Numbered from the stretch's first letter, positions 7,438 through 16,624 are shown. The stretch: DNA of 64,000 bases from Streptomyces sp. NBC_00193 (GCF_026342735.1 NZ_JAPEMM010000001.1:3534001-3598000); one strand, 5' to 3'. Notes: generated by a model from the letters alone, not told the origin. Translations and numbers: made by a program.

Positions 7438-10278
7438 ATGCCCGCCAACGAAACCGCCCCTTCCGTCAAGAAGAAGGGACGACGCGCCCGTCTGATCGTG
7501 CTCGTCCTGGTGCTGGCGCTCTTCGCTGGCCTCGGGTACGGGGCGTACTGGAGCGTGGACAGCGTGCGGGCCTCGTTCCCGCAGACCACCGGCTCCCTCA
7601 AGGTGCCCGGCCTGACCGGGACCGTCGACGTCAAGCGCGACGCCAACGGAATCCCCCAGCTGTACGCCGACTCCGACGACGACCTCTTCCGCGCACAGGG
7701 CTTCGTGCACGCGCAGGACCGGTTCTGGGAGATGGACGTACGCCGCCACATGACCTCCGGGCGGCTCTCGGAGATGTTCGGCGCCGGACAGGTCGAGACG
7801 GACGCCTTCCTGCGCACGCTCGGCTGGCGCCAGGTCGCGCAGCAGGAGTACGACACCAAGCTGTCGGCCGAGACCAAGAAGTACCTGCAGGCCTACGCCG
7901 ACGGGGTCAACGCGTACCTGAAGGGGAAGTCCGGCAAGGACCTCTCCGTCGAGCACGCCGCCCTCAAGCTCAGCGACTCCTACCAGCCCGAGCAGTGGAC
8001 CCCGGTCGACTCGGTGGCCTGGCTCAAGGCGATGGCCTGGGACCTGCGCGGCAACATGCAGGACGAGATCGACCGTGCGCTGATGACGGGCAAGCTCTCG
8101 CAGACCCAGATCGACGACCTCTACCCGCCGTACCCCTTCGACCGGAACCGTCCGATCGTCGAGGGCGGCACCGTCAAGGGCGGGAAGTACACCCCCGCGG
8201 CCGGTCCCGGCTCCGGCAGCCCCGTGTCCGGCGGCCAGAACGGCGCCAACGGCTCCCAGGTCTCGACGCAGACCGTCGGTGAGACCGGGCTGGCCGGCAA
8301 CGCCACCGCCCAGGGCGCCACCGTGGGGCTGCGCACGCAGCTCGGCGCGCTGGCCGACACCCTCGACGAGATCCCCGCGATCCTCGGCCCGGCCGGCAGC
8401 GGTATCGGCTCGAACTCCTGGGTCGTCGCGGGCAAGTACACGACCACCGGGAAGCCGCTGCTCGCGAACGACCCGCACCTCTCCCCGCAGCTGCCCTCGG
8501 TCTGGTACCAGATGGGCCTGCACTGCCGGGCGGTCTCGACCGCCTGCCAGTACGACGTGGCCGGCTACACCTTCTCCGGCATGCCGGGCGTGGTCATCGG
8601 CCACAACGCCGACATCGCCTGGGGCATGACCAACCTCGGCGCCGACGTCACCGACCTCTACCTGGAGCAGGTCAAGCCCGAGGGCTACGTCTACGACAAC
8701 AAGGTGCTCCCCTTCACCACCCGCGAAGAGGTCATCAAGATCGCCGGCGGCGGTGAGAAGAAGATCACCGTCCGGTCCACCAACAACGGCCCGCTGATCT
8801 CCGACCGCAGCGACGAGATCGCCACGGTCGGCGCCCGCGCCCCGGTGAACAGCGCCGCCCCCGACCGCGGCAACGGCTACGGGGTCTCCCTGCGCTGGAC
8901 CGCGCTGGACCCGGGCAAGTCGATGGACGCCGTCTTCAAGATCAACCGGGCCAAGAACTTCCAGGACTTCCGCATCGCGGCCCGCGACTTCGAGGTCCCC
9001 TCGCAGAACCTGATCTACGCCGACAACAAGGGCCCCAACGGCAACATCGGCTACCAGGCCCCCGGCCGCATCCCGATCCGCACCACCGGCGACGGCAAGA
9101 TGCCCGCCCCCGGCTGGGACTCCAAGTACGCCTGGAAGGGCGGCAAGGACGGCAACGCCGGCTACGTCCCGCAGGACGAGATGCCGTGGGCGTACAACCC
9201 GGAGCGCGGGTTCATCGTGACCGCGAACCAGGCCGTCACCGAGAGCGGCCAGGGCAAGTACCCGTACGTGCTGACCACCGACTGGGGCTACGGCGCCCGC
9301 AGTCAGCGGATCAACGACCTCATCGAGGCGAAGATCAAGGACAGCGGGAAGATCTCCACCGACGACATGCGGACCATGCAGATGGACAACAGCAGCGAGA
9401 TCGCCGCGCTGCTGACCCCGATGCTGGCCAAGATCGACGTCTCGGACCCGGACGTCCGCTCCGCGCAGAAGCTGCTGGACGGCTGGAACTACACGCAGGA
9501 GCCGGACTCGGCGGCCGCCGCGTACTTCAACGCGGTCTGGCGCAACATCCTCAAGCTGGCCTTCGGCGACAAGCTGCCCAAGGAGCTGCGGGTCGAGGGC
9601 AGCTGCATGAACGTCCCCGAGCAGACCACCGGCCCGGCCGACGACCTCGCCAAGATGGTCCGCGAATGCGGTGAGCGCGACTCCGACTCGGCGCAGCCGG
9701 ACGGCGGGGACCGCTGGTTCGAGGTGGTCCGCCGCCTGGTCAAGGACGAGAACTCGGCCTGGTGGCAGTCGCCCGCCGTCGGCCGCACCGTGGCCGCGAC
9801 CACCAACCGCGACCAGCTGTTCGCGCGGGCCATGAAGGACGCCCGCTGGGAGCTGACCGCCAAGCTCGGCAAGGACCAGTCGACCTGGAGCTGGGGCCGC
9901 ATGCACCAGCTGATGCTGAAGAACCAGACCATCGGCACCGAGGGTCCCGGCTACCTCCAGTGGCTCCTCAACCGCGGCCCCTGGAACCTGGGCGGCGGCG
10001 AGGCCACCGTCAACGCGACCGGCTGGAACGCCTCCAGCGGGTACGGGGTCACCTGGGTGCCGTCGATGCGGATGGTCGTGAACCTCGCCGACTTCGACAA
10101 GTCCCGCTGGATCAACCTGACGGGCGCCTCGGGGCACGCGTACCACGACCACTACACGGATCAGACGACGCTGTGGGCCAAGGGCGACCTGCTGGACTGG
10201 GCCTTCGGGAAGGACGCCGTGGACAAGGCCACGGTCGACACCCTGACCCTCCAGCCCGAGGCAGGTTCTAAGAGCTGA
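7438..10278 (+). CDS. Penicillin acylase family protein (membrane-anchored Ntn-hydrolase)
   Basis: A 946-residue precursor with a cytoplasmic basic N-terminus and one membrane anchor (LIVLVLVLALFAGLGYGAYW, about 20-40). The alpha-chain region starts VPGLTGTVDVKRDANGIPQL and includes the family stretch LFRAQGFVHAQDRFWEMD. A spacer precedes the autocatalytic site GSGIGSNSW; Ser325 is the predicted N-terminal nucleophile of the beta chain. Later conserved parts are LLANDPHL, GVVIGHNADIAWGMTN and IYADNKGPNGNIGYQAPG. The family hydrolyses amide bonds of penicillins, cephalosporins or acyl-homoserine lactones; the substrate here is unknown. The gene ends overlapping the convergent cyclo-ligase gene by 11 bases. 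Confidence 0.93.
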   Translation: MPANETAPSVKKKGRRARLIVLVLVLALFAGLGYGAYWSVDSVRASFPQTTGSLKVPGLTGTVDVKRDANGIPQLYADSDDDLFRAQGFVHAQDRFWEMDVRRHMTSGRLSEMFGAGQVETDAFLRTLGWRQVAQQEYDTKLSAETKKYLQAYADGVNAYLKGKSGKDLSVEHAALKLSDSYQPEQWTPVDSVAWLKAMAWDLRGNMQDEIDRALMTGKLSQTQIDDLYPPYPFDRNRPIVEGGTVKGGKYTPAAGPGSGSPVSGGQNGANGSQVSTQTVGETGLAGNATAQGATVGLRTQLGALADTLDEIPAILGPAGSGIGSNSWVVAGKYTTTGKPLLANDPHLSPQLPSVWYQMGLHCRAVSTACQYDVAGYTFSGMPGVVIGHNADIAWGMTNLGADVTDLYLEQVKPEGYVYDNKVLPFTTREEVIKIAGGGEKKITVRSTNNGPLISDRSDEIATVGARAPVNSAAPDRGNGYGVSLRWTALDPGKSMDAVFKINRAKNFQDFRIAARDFEVPSQNLIYADNKGPNGNIGYQAPGRIPIRTTGDGKMPAPGWDSKYAWKGGKDGNAGYVPQDEMPWAYNPERGFIVTANQAVTESGQGKYPYVLTTDWGYGARSQRINDLIEAKIKDSGKISTDDMRTMQMDNSSEIAALLTPMLAKIDVSDPDVRSAQKLLDGWNYTQEPDSAAAAYFNAVWRNILKLAFGDKLPKELRVEGSCMNVPEQTTGPADDLAKMVRECGERDSDSAQPDGGDRWFEVVRRLVKDENSAWWQSPAVGRTVAATTNRDQLFARAMKDARWELTAKLGKDQSTWSWGRMHQLMLKNQTIGTEGPGYLQWLLNRGPWNLGGGEATVNATGWNASSGYGVTWVPSMRMVVNLADFDKSRWINLTGASGHAYHDHYTDQTTLWAKGDLLDWAFGKDAVDKATVDTLTLQPEAGSKS

Positions 10279-10879
10279 AGCGGAGCACCCCCGACGGGGT
10301 GGCCACCGCCTGTACGGGGTGGTCGTGCGGTTCCTCCGGGACCCGCGCGACCACCTCGTCGTCGTAGAGCAGCACGACCAGCGCGGGATGCGCCCCGGCG
10401 CGCTCCAGCCGTTCCAGCACCCGGTCGTACGAGCCTCCGCCCCGCCCGAGCCGCATCCCCCGCCGGTCCACGGCCAGTCCGGGCAGCAGGACGGCGTCGG
10501 CGCCGGTCACCGCATCCGGGCCGAGCCGGGGACCGGCGGGCTCCAGGAGCCGCATCTTCCCCGGGTGCGCGGCCTCGGCCAGGCTGCCGGGGCCTTCGTA
10601 CGCCGCCCAGTCGAGGTCGTTGTCGGGCAGCAGGACGGGCAGCAGCACCCGGGTGCCGGCCGCCCGCAGGGCGTCGAGCAGCTCGCGGGTGCCGGGTTCG
10701 GAGCCGATGGAGACGTAGGCGGCCACGGTGTGGGCGGAGCTGAGTTCGGGTAGTTCCAGGGCGGAGCGGGAGAGGGCGTCGGCCGTCGTGCGCAGGGTGT
10801 CGGCGGACAAGGCGCGGCGGGCCGCGAGGAGTTCCCGGCGCAGGTCCGTCTTGGCCCTCGAAGGCTGGTTCTCTGTCAC
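10268..10879 (-). CDS. 5-formyltetrahydrofolate cyclo-ligase
   Basis: A 203-residue protein of the MTHFS family. It has the N-terminal KTDLRRELLAARRALS helix, VAAYVSIGSEPGTRELLDAL and the diagnostic GADAVLLPGLAVDRRGMRLGRGGGSYDRVLERL ATP/folate-binding segment (written in two parts by domain: LLPGLAVD and RLGRGGGSYDR). It converts 5-formyl-THF and ATP to 5,10-methenyl-THF. The start is a GTG at 10879 with weak Shine-Dalgarno support. It is divergent from galU (92-base gap) and convergent with the acylase gene. Confidence 0.95.
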   Translation of the reverse strand: MTENQPSRAKTDLRRELLAARRALSADTLRTTADALSRSALELPELSSAHTVAAYVSIGSEPGTRELLDALRAAGTRVLLPVLLPDNDLDWAAYEGPGSLAEAAHPGKMRLLEPAGPRLGPDAVTGADAVLLPGLAVDRRGMRLGRGGGSYDRVLERLERAGAHPALVVLLYDDEVVARVPEEPHDHPVQAVATPSGVLRFSS

Positions 10880-10971
10880 GGCTGGCTCGTATCACTTTCT
10901 ATGGGGGTATACCTGATCATGTTCATCTGAAGCACACGTGGCTCACAGCACGAGCGACTATCGTTCCGCTC

Positions 10972-11874
10972 ATGACTCAGTTGCACCCCGTGATCAAAAA
11001 GGCCGTCATCCCGGCCGCGGGCCTCGGCACTCGGTTCCTTCCCGCAACCAAGGCCACCCCCAAGGAAATGCTTCCTGTGGTGGACAAGCCGGCCATTCAG
11101 TACGTCGTCGAGGAGGCCGTGTCGGCCGGTCTCGATGACATTCTCATGATCACGGGCCGTAACAAGCGGGCTCTCGAAGACCACTTCGATCGGAACTACG
11201 AGCTGGAGTCCGCGCTCATCGCCAAGGGCGACGACGACCGGCTCAAGAAGGTCCAGGAGTCCAGCGACCTGGCCACCATGCACTACGTCCGCCAGGGCGA
11301 CCCCCGGGGCCTGGGCCACGCCGTGCTGTGCGCGGAGCCGCACGTCGGCGACGAACCCTTCGCCGTCCTCCTCGGCGACGACCTCATCGACCCCCGCGAT
11401 CCCCTGCTGCGCCGGATGACGGAGATCCAGCAGAGCGCCGGCGGCACCGTCGTCGCGCTGATGGAGGTCGACCCCTCCCAGGTGCACCTCTACGGCTGCG
11501 CCGCCGTCGAGCCCACCGGCGAGGCGGACGTGGTCCGCATCACCGGTCTCGTGGAGAAGCCGGACGCCGCGGACGCACCCAGCAATTACGCGGTCATCGG
11601 ACGATACGTACTCGATCCGGCGATCTTCGGCATACTGCGGGAGACCGAGCCGGGCCGCGGCGGTGAGATCCAGCTGACCGACGCCCTGCAGAAGCTGGCC
11701 GCCGACGAGACCGTCGGAGGCCCGGTGCACGGCGTGGTCTTCCGGGGCCGCCGCTACGACACCGGAGACCGCGGGGACTACCTGCGGGCCATCGTCCGAC
11801 TCGCGTGCGAGCGTGAGGACCTGGGCCCGGAGTTCCGCACCTGGCTTCACCATTACGTCACGGAGGAGATGTAG
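10972..11874 (+). CDS. galU: UTP--glucose-1-phosphate uridylyltransferase
   Basis: The 300-residue protein shows the nucleotidyltransferase signature KAVIPAAGLGTRFLPATKA at residues 8-26, then KEMLPVVDKPAIQYVVEEAV, FAVLLGDDLID and VEKPDAADAPSNYAVIGRYVL. It makes UDP-glucose from UTP and glucose-1-phosphate for cell-wall glycans, trehalose and exopolysaccharide. There is no clear Shine-Dalgarno sequence; a TATCGT-like -10 box lies about 13 bases before the ATG, so the mRNA may be nearly leaderless. glp begins 4 bases after the stop. Confidence 0.96.
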   Translation: MTQLHPVIKKAVIPAAGLGTRFLPATKATPKEMLPVVDKPAIQYVVEEAVSAGLDDILMITGRNKRALEDHFDRNYELESALIAKGDDDRLKKVQESSDLATMHYVRQGDPRGLGHAVLCAEPHVGDEPFAVLLGDDLIDPRDPLLRRMTEIQQSAGGTVVALMEVDPSQVHLYGCAAVEPTGEADVVRITGLVEKPDAADAPSNYAVIGRYVLDPAIFGILRETEPGRGGEIQLTDALQKLAADETVGGPVHGVVFRGRRYDTGDRGDYLRAIVRLACEREDLGPEFRTWLHHYVTEEM

Positions 11875-11878
11875 GACC

Positions 11879-13222
11879 TTGAGCAAGCCCGACGCACCGC
11901 AGGACGGTCACTCCCAGCGCCTCTGGTCGGTGGACGAGCACCTGGCAGACGTCCTCGGTACGGTCCGGCCGCTGGAGCCCATCGAGCTCCAGCTGCTGGA
12001 CGCCCAGGGCTGTGTCCTGGTCGAGGACGTCACCGTGCCCGTCGCCCTGCCGCCCTTCGACAACAGCTCGATGGACGGGTACGCCGTCCGGACCGCCGAT
12101 GTCCAGGGCGCCAGCGAGGAGTTCCCCGCGGTGCTGACGGTCATCGGGGACGTGGCGGCCGGCAGCGGAGAGCTGCCGACCGTCGGCCCCGGCCAGGCCG
12201 CCCGCATCATGACCGGCGCCCCGCTGCCCCCCGGCGCGGAAGCCGTCGTACCGGTCGAGTGGACCGACGGGGGTACGGGCGGCGGCGCCGCCTCAGGAAT
12301 GACCCCCGCCAGCGAGTCGCCCGAGGGCGCCGCGGGCGAGGTGCGCGTCCACCGTGCCGCCGAGGCGCGGGCGCACGTCCGCGCGCGCGGCAGCGACGTC
12401 CAGGCCGGGGATCTGGCGCTCGCCGCGGGCACGGTCCTCGGGCCGCCGCAGATCGCCCTGCTGGCCGCCATCGGGCGGGGCACCGTACGGGTGCGTCCGC
12501 GCCCGCGCGTGGTCGTCCTGTCCACGGGCAGCGAACTGGTCCAGCCCGGCGAGGCCCTGGCACCCGGCACGATCTACGACTCCAACAGCTTCGCCCTGGC
12601 CGCCGCCGCGCGGGACGCCGGAGCCATCGCCTACCGGGTCGGCGCCGTCGCCGACGACGCCGACACCCTGCGCTCCACCATCGAGGACCAGCTCATCCGG
12701 GCCGACCTCCTCGTCACCACGGGCGGGGTCAGCGTCGGCGCCTACGACGTGGTCAAGGAGGCCCTCACCTCCGTCTCCACCGGCGACGACGAGGTGGACG
12801 GCGCCGGCATCGATTTCCGCAAGCTCGCCATGCAGCCCGGCAAGCCCCAGGGGTTCGGCACCATCGGCCCCGACCACACCCCGCTGCTGGCCCTGCCCGG
12901 CAACCCGGTCTCCTCCTACGTCTCCTTCGAGCTGTTCGTGCGCCCCGCGATCCGCGCCCTCATGGGCCTGCCCGCCTCCGAGGTCAGCCGGCCGAGCGTG
13001 CGCGCGGTGCTCGAAGCGGACAAGGCCATCGGCTCCCCGGCGGGCCGCCGCCAGTTCCTGCGCGGCAAGTACGACGCCGAGAGCGGCACGGTGAGCCCGG
13101 TCGGCGGAGCGGGCTCGCACCTGATCGCCGCGCTGGCGCACGCCGACTCGCTGATCGTCGTACCGGAGGACGTGACCTCGGTGGAGCCCGGGGCCGAGCT
13201 GGAAGTGGTCCTGCTCGGCTGA
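11879..13222 (+). CDS. glp: Gephyrin-like molybdotransferase Glp (MoeA family)
   Basis: A 447-residue MoeA-type protein. Motifs include FDNSSMDGYAVR, AARIMTGAPLPPGAEAVVPVE, the linker domain, VVLSTGSELVQPGEAL, GTIYDSNSFALAA, LVTTGGVSVGAYDVVKEAL and LPGNPVSSYVSFELFVRP. MoeA inserts molybdate into adenylated molybdopterin; in actinobacteria a MoeA paralogue named Glp instead works with the membrane receptor GlpR/SepX at the division site. The presence of sepX five genes downstream supports the Glp assignment. The start is a TTG at 11879 preceded by GGAGGAGATGTAGGACC; a longer frame begins inside galU. A Gly/Ala-rich loop near residues 130-150 is an insertion. Confidence 0.93.
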   Translation: MSKPDAPQDGHSQRLWSVDEHLADVLGTVRPLEPIELQLLDAQGCVLVEDVTVPVALPPFDNSSMDGYAVRTADVQGASEEFPAVLTVIGDVAAGSGELPTVGPGQAARIMTGAPLPPGAEAVVPVEWTDGGTGGGAASGMTPASESPEGAAGEVRVHRAAEARAHVRARGSDVQAGDLALAAGTVLGPPQIALLAAIGRGTVRVRPRPRVVVLSTGSELVQPGEALAPGTIYDSNSFALAAAARDAGAIAYRVGAVADDADTLRSTIEDQLIRADLLVTTGGVSVGAYDVVKEALTSVSTGDDEVDGAGIDFRKLAMQPGKPQGFGTIGPDHTPLLALPGNPVSSYVSFELFVRPAIRALMGLPASEVSRPSVRAVLEADKAIGSPAGRRQFLRGKYDAESGTVSPVGGAGSHLIAALAHADSLIVVPEDVTSVEPGAELEVVLLG

Positions 13223-13295
13223 GGTCCGCCGGATGCGGGTAGCGTGTTGCACCACACAGGCCCTTGCGGGGCCCGGACGGGAGCGGCACGCAGAT

Positions 13296-13799
13296 ATGAG
13301 CACGCAGAGCAGCGCCGGCGGCGCCGCCGGCACCAGGCTGACGCACATCGACGAGGCCGGCGCGGCCCGGATGGTCGACGTCTCGGCGAAGGACGTCACC
13401 ACCCGGACGGCGCGGGCCAGCGGGCGCGTGCTCGTCTCTCCCCGGGTGATCGAACTGCTGCGGGGCGAGGGCGTGCCCAAGGGCGACGCCCTCGCCACCG
13501 CGCGGATCGCCGGGATCATGGGGGCGAAGAAGACCCCCGACCTGATCCCGCTGTGCCACCCGCTGGCCGTCTCCGGGGTGAAGGTGGACCTGAAGGTCAC
13601 CGACGACGCCGTCGAGATCCTCGCCACCGTCAAGACCACGGACCGCACGGGCGTCGAGATGGAGGCGCTGACCGCCGTCGCGGTCGCCGGGCTCACCGTC
13701 ATCGACATGGTCAAGGCCGTCGACAAGGGCGCGGTCATCACCGACGTCCGCGTCGAGGAGAAGACGGGCGGCAAGTCCGGCGACTGGGCGCGCTCGTGA
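13296..13799 (+). CDS. moaC: Cyclic pyranopterin monophosphate synthase MoaC
   Basis: The protein has 167 residues and carries the MoaC hallmarks: LTHIDEAGAARMVDVSAKDVT, ARIAGIMGAKKTPDLIPLCHPL (with the active-site Lys and His), VKTTDRTGVEMEALTAV and the dimer-contact DMVKAVDKGAVITDV. MoaC closes the pterin ring in the first part of molybdenum-cofactor synthesis. ATG 13296 is preferred over the open upstream extension because the domain starts right after it and GGGAG lies upstream. The stop overlaps the start of mogA (GTGA), which implies translational coupling. Confidence 0.96.
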   Translation: MSTQSSAGGAAGTRLTHIDEAGAARMVDVSAKDVTTRTARASGRVLVSPRVIELLRGEGVPKGDALATARIAGIMGAKKTPDLIPLCHPLAVSGVKVDLKVTDDAVEILATVKTTDRTGVEMEALTAVAVAGLTVIDMVKAVDKGAVITDVRVEEKTGGKSGDWARS

Positions 13800-14386
13800 A
13801 CGCCCCGCGCGGCGGCGAGGTCCACAGCCACGCCCACGCCCACGCCCCGGAGCCGGACCCGGTGACGCCGCAGGCCCCCGCGCTGCGCGCGCTGGTGGTC
13901 ACGGCCTCGAACCGGGCCTCGCAGGGCGTGTACGCGGACAAGGGCGGCCCGGTGCTCGCCGAGGGCCTGCGCGGGCTCGGCTTCGCGGTGGACGGCCCGC
14001 AGGTGGTCCCTGACGGGGACCCCGTGGAGGCGGCCCTGCGCGAGGGCGTGGCCGCCGGGTACGACGTCATCCTGACCACCGGCGGCACCGGCATCTCGCC
14101 GACCGACCGGACCCCGGACGCCACCGCACGGATCCTGGACTACGAGATCCCGGGCATCCCGCAGGCGATCCGCGCCGAGTCCCTGGCGAAGGTGCCCACC
14201 GCGGCCCTGTCCCGGGGCCTGGCGGGCGTGGCAGGCCGCACCCTGATCGTGAACCTGCCCGGTTCCACGGGCGGGGTCCGCGACGGGATCGCGGTCCTGT
14301 CCCGGGTCCTGCTGCACGCCGTCGACCAGATCCGCGGCGGCGACCACCCTCGTCCCGAGGGCAGACCGCCGGGGAGCGCGAGCTGA
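13796..14386 (+). CDS. mogA: Molybdopterin adenylyltransferase-type protein (MogA/MoaB family)
   Basis: A 196-residue protein. After a His-rich N-terminus (HSHAHAHAPEPD) comes the MogA/MoaB fold: LRALVVTASNRASQGVYADKG, VILTTGGTGISPTDRTPDAT and GRTLIVNLPGSTGGVRDGI. This family adenylates molybdopterin before metal insertion by MoeA. The GTG start overlaps the moaC stop by 4 bases. The His-rich leader might bind metal but may equally be neutral. Together with glp and moaC it forms a partial Moco set; moaA, moaD and moaE are not here. Confidence 0.92.
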   Translation: MNAPRGGEVHSHAHAHAPEPDPVTPQAPALRALVVTASNRASQGVYADKGGPVLAEGLRGLGFAVDGPQVVPDGDPVEAALREGVAAGYDVILTTGGTGISPTDRTPDATARILDYEIPGIPQAIRAESLAKVPTAALSRGLAGVAGRTLIVNLPGSTGGVRDGIAVLSRVLLHAVDQIRGGDHPRPEGRPPGSAS

Positions 14387-14403
14387 ACGGCCCCTCCTGG
14401 CCT

Positions 14404-15033
14404 GTGGTGCTGACGGACGGCGACGTGTCGCTCCGGCCGATAAAGCTCCGGGACCAGGCCGCCTGGCGCGAGGTCAACCGCCGCAACCGCGACTGGCTCC
14501 GGCCGTGGGAGGCGACGATCCCGCCGCCCGCGCCCTGGGGGCCGGTGATCCAGCGGCCGACGTACCGCCAGATGGTGCGCCATCTGCGGGCGGAGGCGAA
14601 CGCGGGGCGCATGCTGCCGTTCGTCGTCGAGTACCAGGGGCGCCTGGTGGGCCAGTTGACGGTCGCCGGGATCACCTGGGGCTCGATGTGCGCGGGCCAC
14701 GTCGGCTACTGGGTGGACCGGGACGTGGCGGGCCGCGGGGTGATGCCGACGGCGGTCGCCCTCGCGGTGGACCACTGCTTCGGCAAGGTCGGGCTGCACC
14801 GGATCGAGGTGTGCATCCGCCCGGAGAACGGTCCGAGCCGGCGGGTGGTGGAGAAGCTCGGCTTCCGCGAGGAGGGACTGCGCCCGCGGTACCTGCACAT
14901 CGACGGGGCCTGGCGCGATCACCTCGTGTACGCGCTGACGGCGGAGGAGGCGCGGGAGGGGCTGCTGCGCCGCTGGCACCGCGAACGCCATCCGCACGGT
15001 CCCGCCGAGCCGGGTCAGCTGCCGGAACAATAG
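14404..15033 (+). CDS. GNAT-family N-acetyltransferase (RimJ-like)
   Basis: A 209-residue acetyltransferase of the RimJ/RimL ribosomal-protein type: VSLRPIKLRDQAAWREVNRRNRDWLRPWEAT at the N-terminus, GHVGYWVDRDVAGRGVMPTAVALAVDH as the acetyl-CoA pyrophosphate-binding loop (motif A), and RPENGPSRRVVEKLGFREEG as motif B. It starts with GTG-GTG at 14404, 17 bases after mogA. In the same gene order of other actinobacteria a RimJ-like gene stands between the moco genes and sepX/glpR, but its substrate is not known from sequence. Confidence 0.9.
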   Translation: MVLTDGDVSLRPIKLRDQAAWREVNRRNRDWLRPWEATIPPPAPWGPVIQRPTYRQMVRHLRAEANAGRMLPFVVEYQGRLVGQLTVAGITWGSMCAGHVGYWVDRDVAGRGVMPTAVALAVDHCFGKVGLHRIEVCIRPENGPSRRVVEKLGFREEGLRPRYLHIDGAWRDHLVYALTAEEAREGLLRRWHRERHPHGPAEPGQLPEQ

Positions 15034-15190
15034 AAATCCGATATCTGTTCGAATTCTTTCGCTCGATGACCGATTCGCCCATAACCTGATCCGAAGAATC
15101 ACAAAAAAAGTCCGTGATATCAGCGAGATCGTGCGACACGCCGTCCCAATTGGCGGATTCCCCCGGCCGCGCCCCTCTACGGTGTGGGGT

Positions 15191-16216
15191 GTGAGCAGCA
15201 GCGGCCTCATCTACGCAGTCATCGTCGGGGCCTGGGCCGCCTACTTGGTGCCCATGTGGCTCCGGAGGCAGGACGAGCTGAACGAAGCCCGTCCGACGGA
15301 ACGCTTCTCCACCGCCATCCGGCTGCTTTCCGGCCGGGCGGGAATGGAGCGCCGTTACGCCAAGGGGCTGCGTGAGCGCGGCGACGAGGAGGCGCACCCC
15401 CAGCCCCCCGCGGACCCGGACGCCGCGACGGAAACGGTGAAACCCGTGGACGCCGCCGACGCCCGGGCCGTCGTCGTGCCCCCGCCCACCCGGTCCGAGC
15501 ACAGATCGGCCGCCTCCGAGCGGGCCGACCGCGCGGAGCGGGCCCGCCGCGAGCAGCGCCTCGTCGTCCTGGCCCGCCGCCGGCGCACCACCGCGCTGCT
15601 CTTCCTGATCTTCACCCTCGGCGCGGTCGCCGCCGCCGTCGGCGGACTCCAGTACCTGTGGGCCCCGGCGGTCCCCGCCCTGCTGCTGAGCACGTACATC
15701 GTGCACCTGCGGGTTCAGGAGCGGCGCCGCTACGAGTTCACCATGGACCGGCGGCGCGCCGAGGCGGCCGCCCGCCACCTGCGCGAGAACCGTCCCCGGC
15801 GCCGGCACTCCGAGCACCCCGAAGGCTCCGCCGCAGCCGGCTCCGACCCGGACCCTGCGCCACCCGTCTCCCCGCAGGAGGCCGGCCGGCGCGCCCTGGT
15901 CGAGCAGACCGACCACGCCGAGTGGGTGGATCAGCAGCGCGAACGCGAGCGCGGACCCGCCCGCGGTGACAGCTGGGAGCCCGTCCCGGTGCCGCTGCCG
16001 ACGTACGTGACGGCCCCGGTCGCCCCGCGCGCCACCGGCCCGGCGACCCCGGACCCCTGGAGCGCGACCCGCTCCAGCACGGCCGAGCCGACGGAACCCC
16101 GCCTGCGCGCCCAGCCGTCCACCCCGTCGCCCCGGCCCCGCCCGCGCGACGCCGCCCGTACGCCCCTCTTCGACCAGTACGAGGGCGACGAGCGCCCGCG
16201 CGCCGCGAACGAGTGA
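15191..16216 (+). CDS. sepX: Divisome membrane protein SepX/GlpR
   Basis: The 341-residue protein starts SSSGLIYAVIVGAWAAYLVPMWLRRQDELNEARPTERFSTAIRLL (quoted by its parts: an N-terminal membrane helix, then the conserved DELNEARPTERFSTA), followed by a charged linker. Two more hydrophobic segments stand at about 138-185 (LLFLIFTLGAVAAAVGGL; APAVPALLLSTYIVHL), and a long basic, Pro-rich cytoplasmic tail follows. This architecture matches the actinobacterial SepX/GlpR family: SepX stabilises Z-rings in Streptomyces, and the corynebacterial homologue GlpR is the membrane receptor of Glp. GTG 15191 starts the first helix. The AT-rich 157 bases upstream should hold its own promoter. Confidence 0.88.
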   Translation: MSSSGLIYAVIVGAWAAYLVPMWLRRQDELNEARPTERFSTAIRLLSGRAGMERRYAKGLRERGDEEAHPQPPADPDAATETVKPVDAADARAVVVPPPTRSEHRSAASERADRAERARREQRLVVLARRRRTTALLFLIFTLGAVAAAVGGLQYLWAPAVPALLLSTYIVHLRVQERRRYEFTMDRRRAEAAARHLRENRPRRRHSEHPEGSAAAGSDPDPAPPVSPQEAGRRALVEQTDHAEWVDQQRERERGPARGDSWEPVPVPLPTYVTAPVAPRATGPATPDPWSATRSSTAEPTEPRLRAQPSTPSPRPRPRDAARTPLFDQYEGDERPRAANE

Positions 16217-16294
16217 TCGATGACCTGCGCGGACGCTCCCCGATACCGGTTTTGGAGCACCCGCGAGGGGATGCTAATGTTTCACACGTCGCAA

Positions 16295-16368
16295 GGGCCT
16301 GTGGCGCAGTCTGGTAGCGCACCTCGTTCGCATCGAGGGGGTCTGGGGTTCAAATCCCCACAGGTCCA
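16295..16368 (+). tRNA. tRNA-Ala (anticodon CGC)
   Basis: The 74-base cloverleaf reads acceptor GGGCCTG/CAGGTCC with the G3:U70 wobble pair that identifies alanine tRNA, D-arm GCGC/GCGC, anticodon stem CCTCG/CGAGG with loop TTCGCAT (anticodon CGC), a 5-base variable loop and T-arm TGGGG/CCCCA around TTCAAAT. The discriminator is A and the CCA end is not encoded. It marks the left edge of the accessory region. Confidence 0.95.
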
Positions 16369-16408
16369 CAAACGGGCCGTTCGCGAGTTAGCTCGCGAAG
16401 GGTTCACG

Positions 16409-16445
16409 AGATCCCGGTCAGACGGTCATCGTCTGACCGGGATCT
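16409..16445 (+). terminator. Terminator hairpin after tRNA-Ala
   Basis: Arms 16409-16424 and 16430-16445 (AGATCCCGGTCAGACG and its complement) form a perfect 16-base stem with a 5-base loop, 40 bases past the tRNA. A second smaller hairpin, TTCGCGAG/CTCGCGAA (16380-16399), precedes it. A related pair of sequences recurs at 34987-35062. Confidence 0.8.
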
Positions 16446-16624
16446 ATGCGTTTCAGCCTTGGTTTGTACGGAGTTCAGTCCATCGGGCTGCTGGGAAGTA
16501 CGGCTTCCCCGGTCGGAGTGGATCGGGGGTGGACATGCGGGCATGCCGCGGAGACCGCAGGCGTGGAGGCAGGCTCCTGCGATCTCGCGACATGTCGATC
16601 TTCAATTGCGGGGCGCGCACCCTC

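Noticed and set aside
10895..10925. TATGGGGGTATACC before the cyclo-ligase gene as a CsoR-type copper operator
   Set aside because: Only one half of the CsoR consensus is present and no copper gene is near.
16369..16624. A gene between tRNA-Ala and the DDE-like gene
   Set aside because: Only the two hairpins are supported; open frames there run through the terminator and lack start signals.
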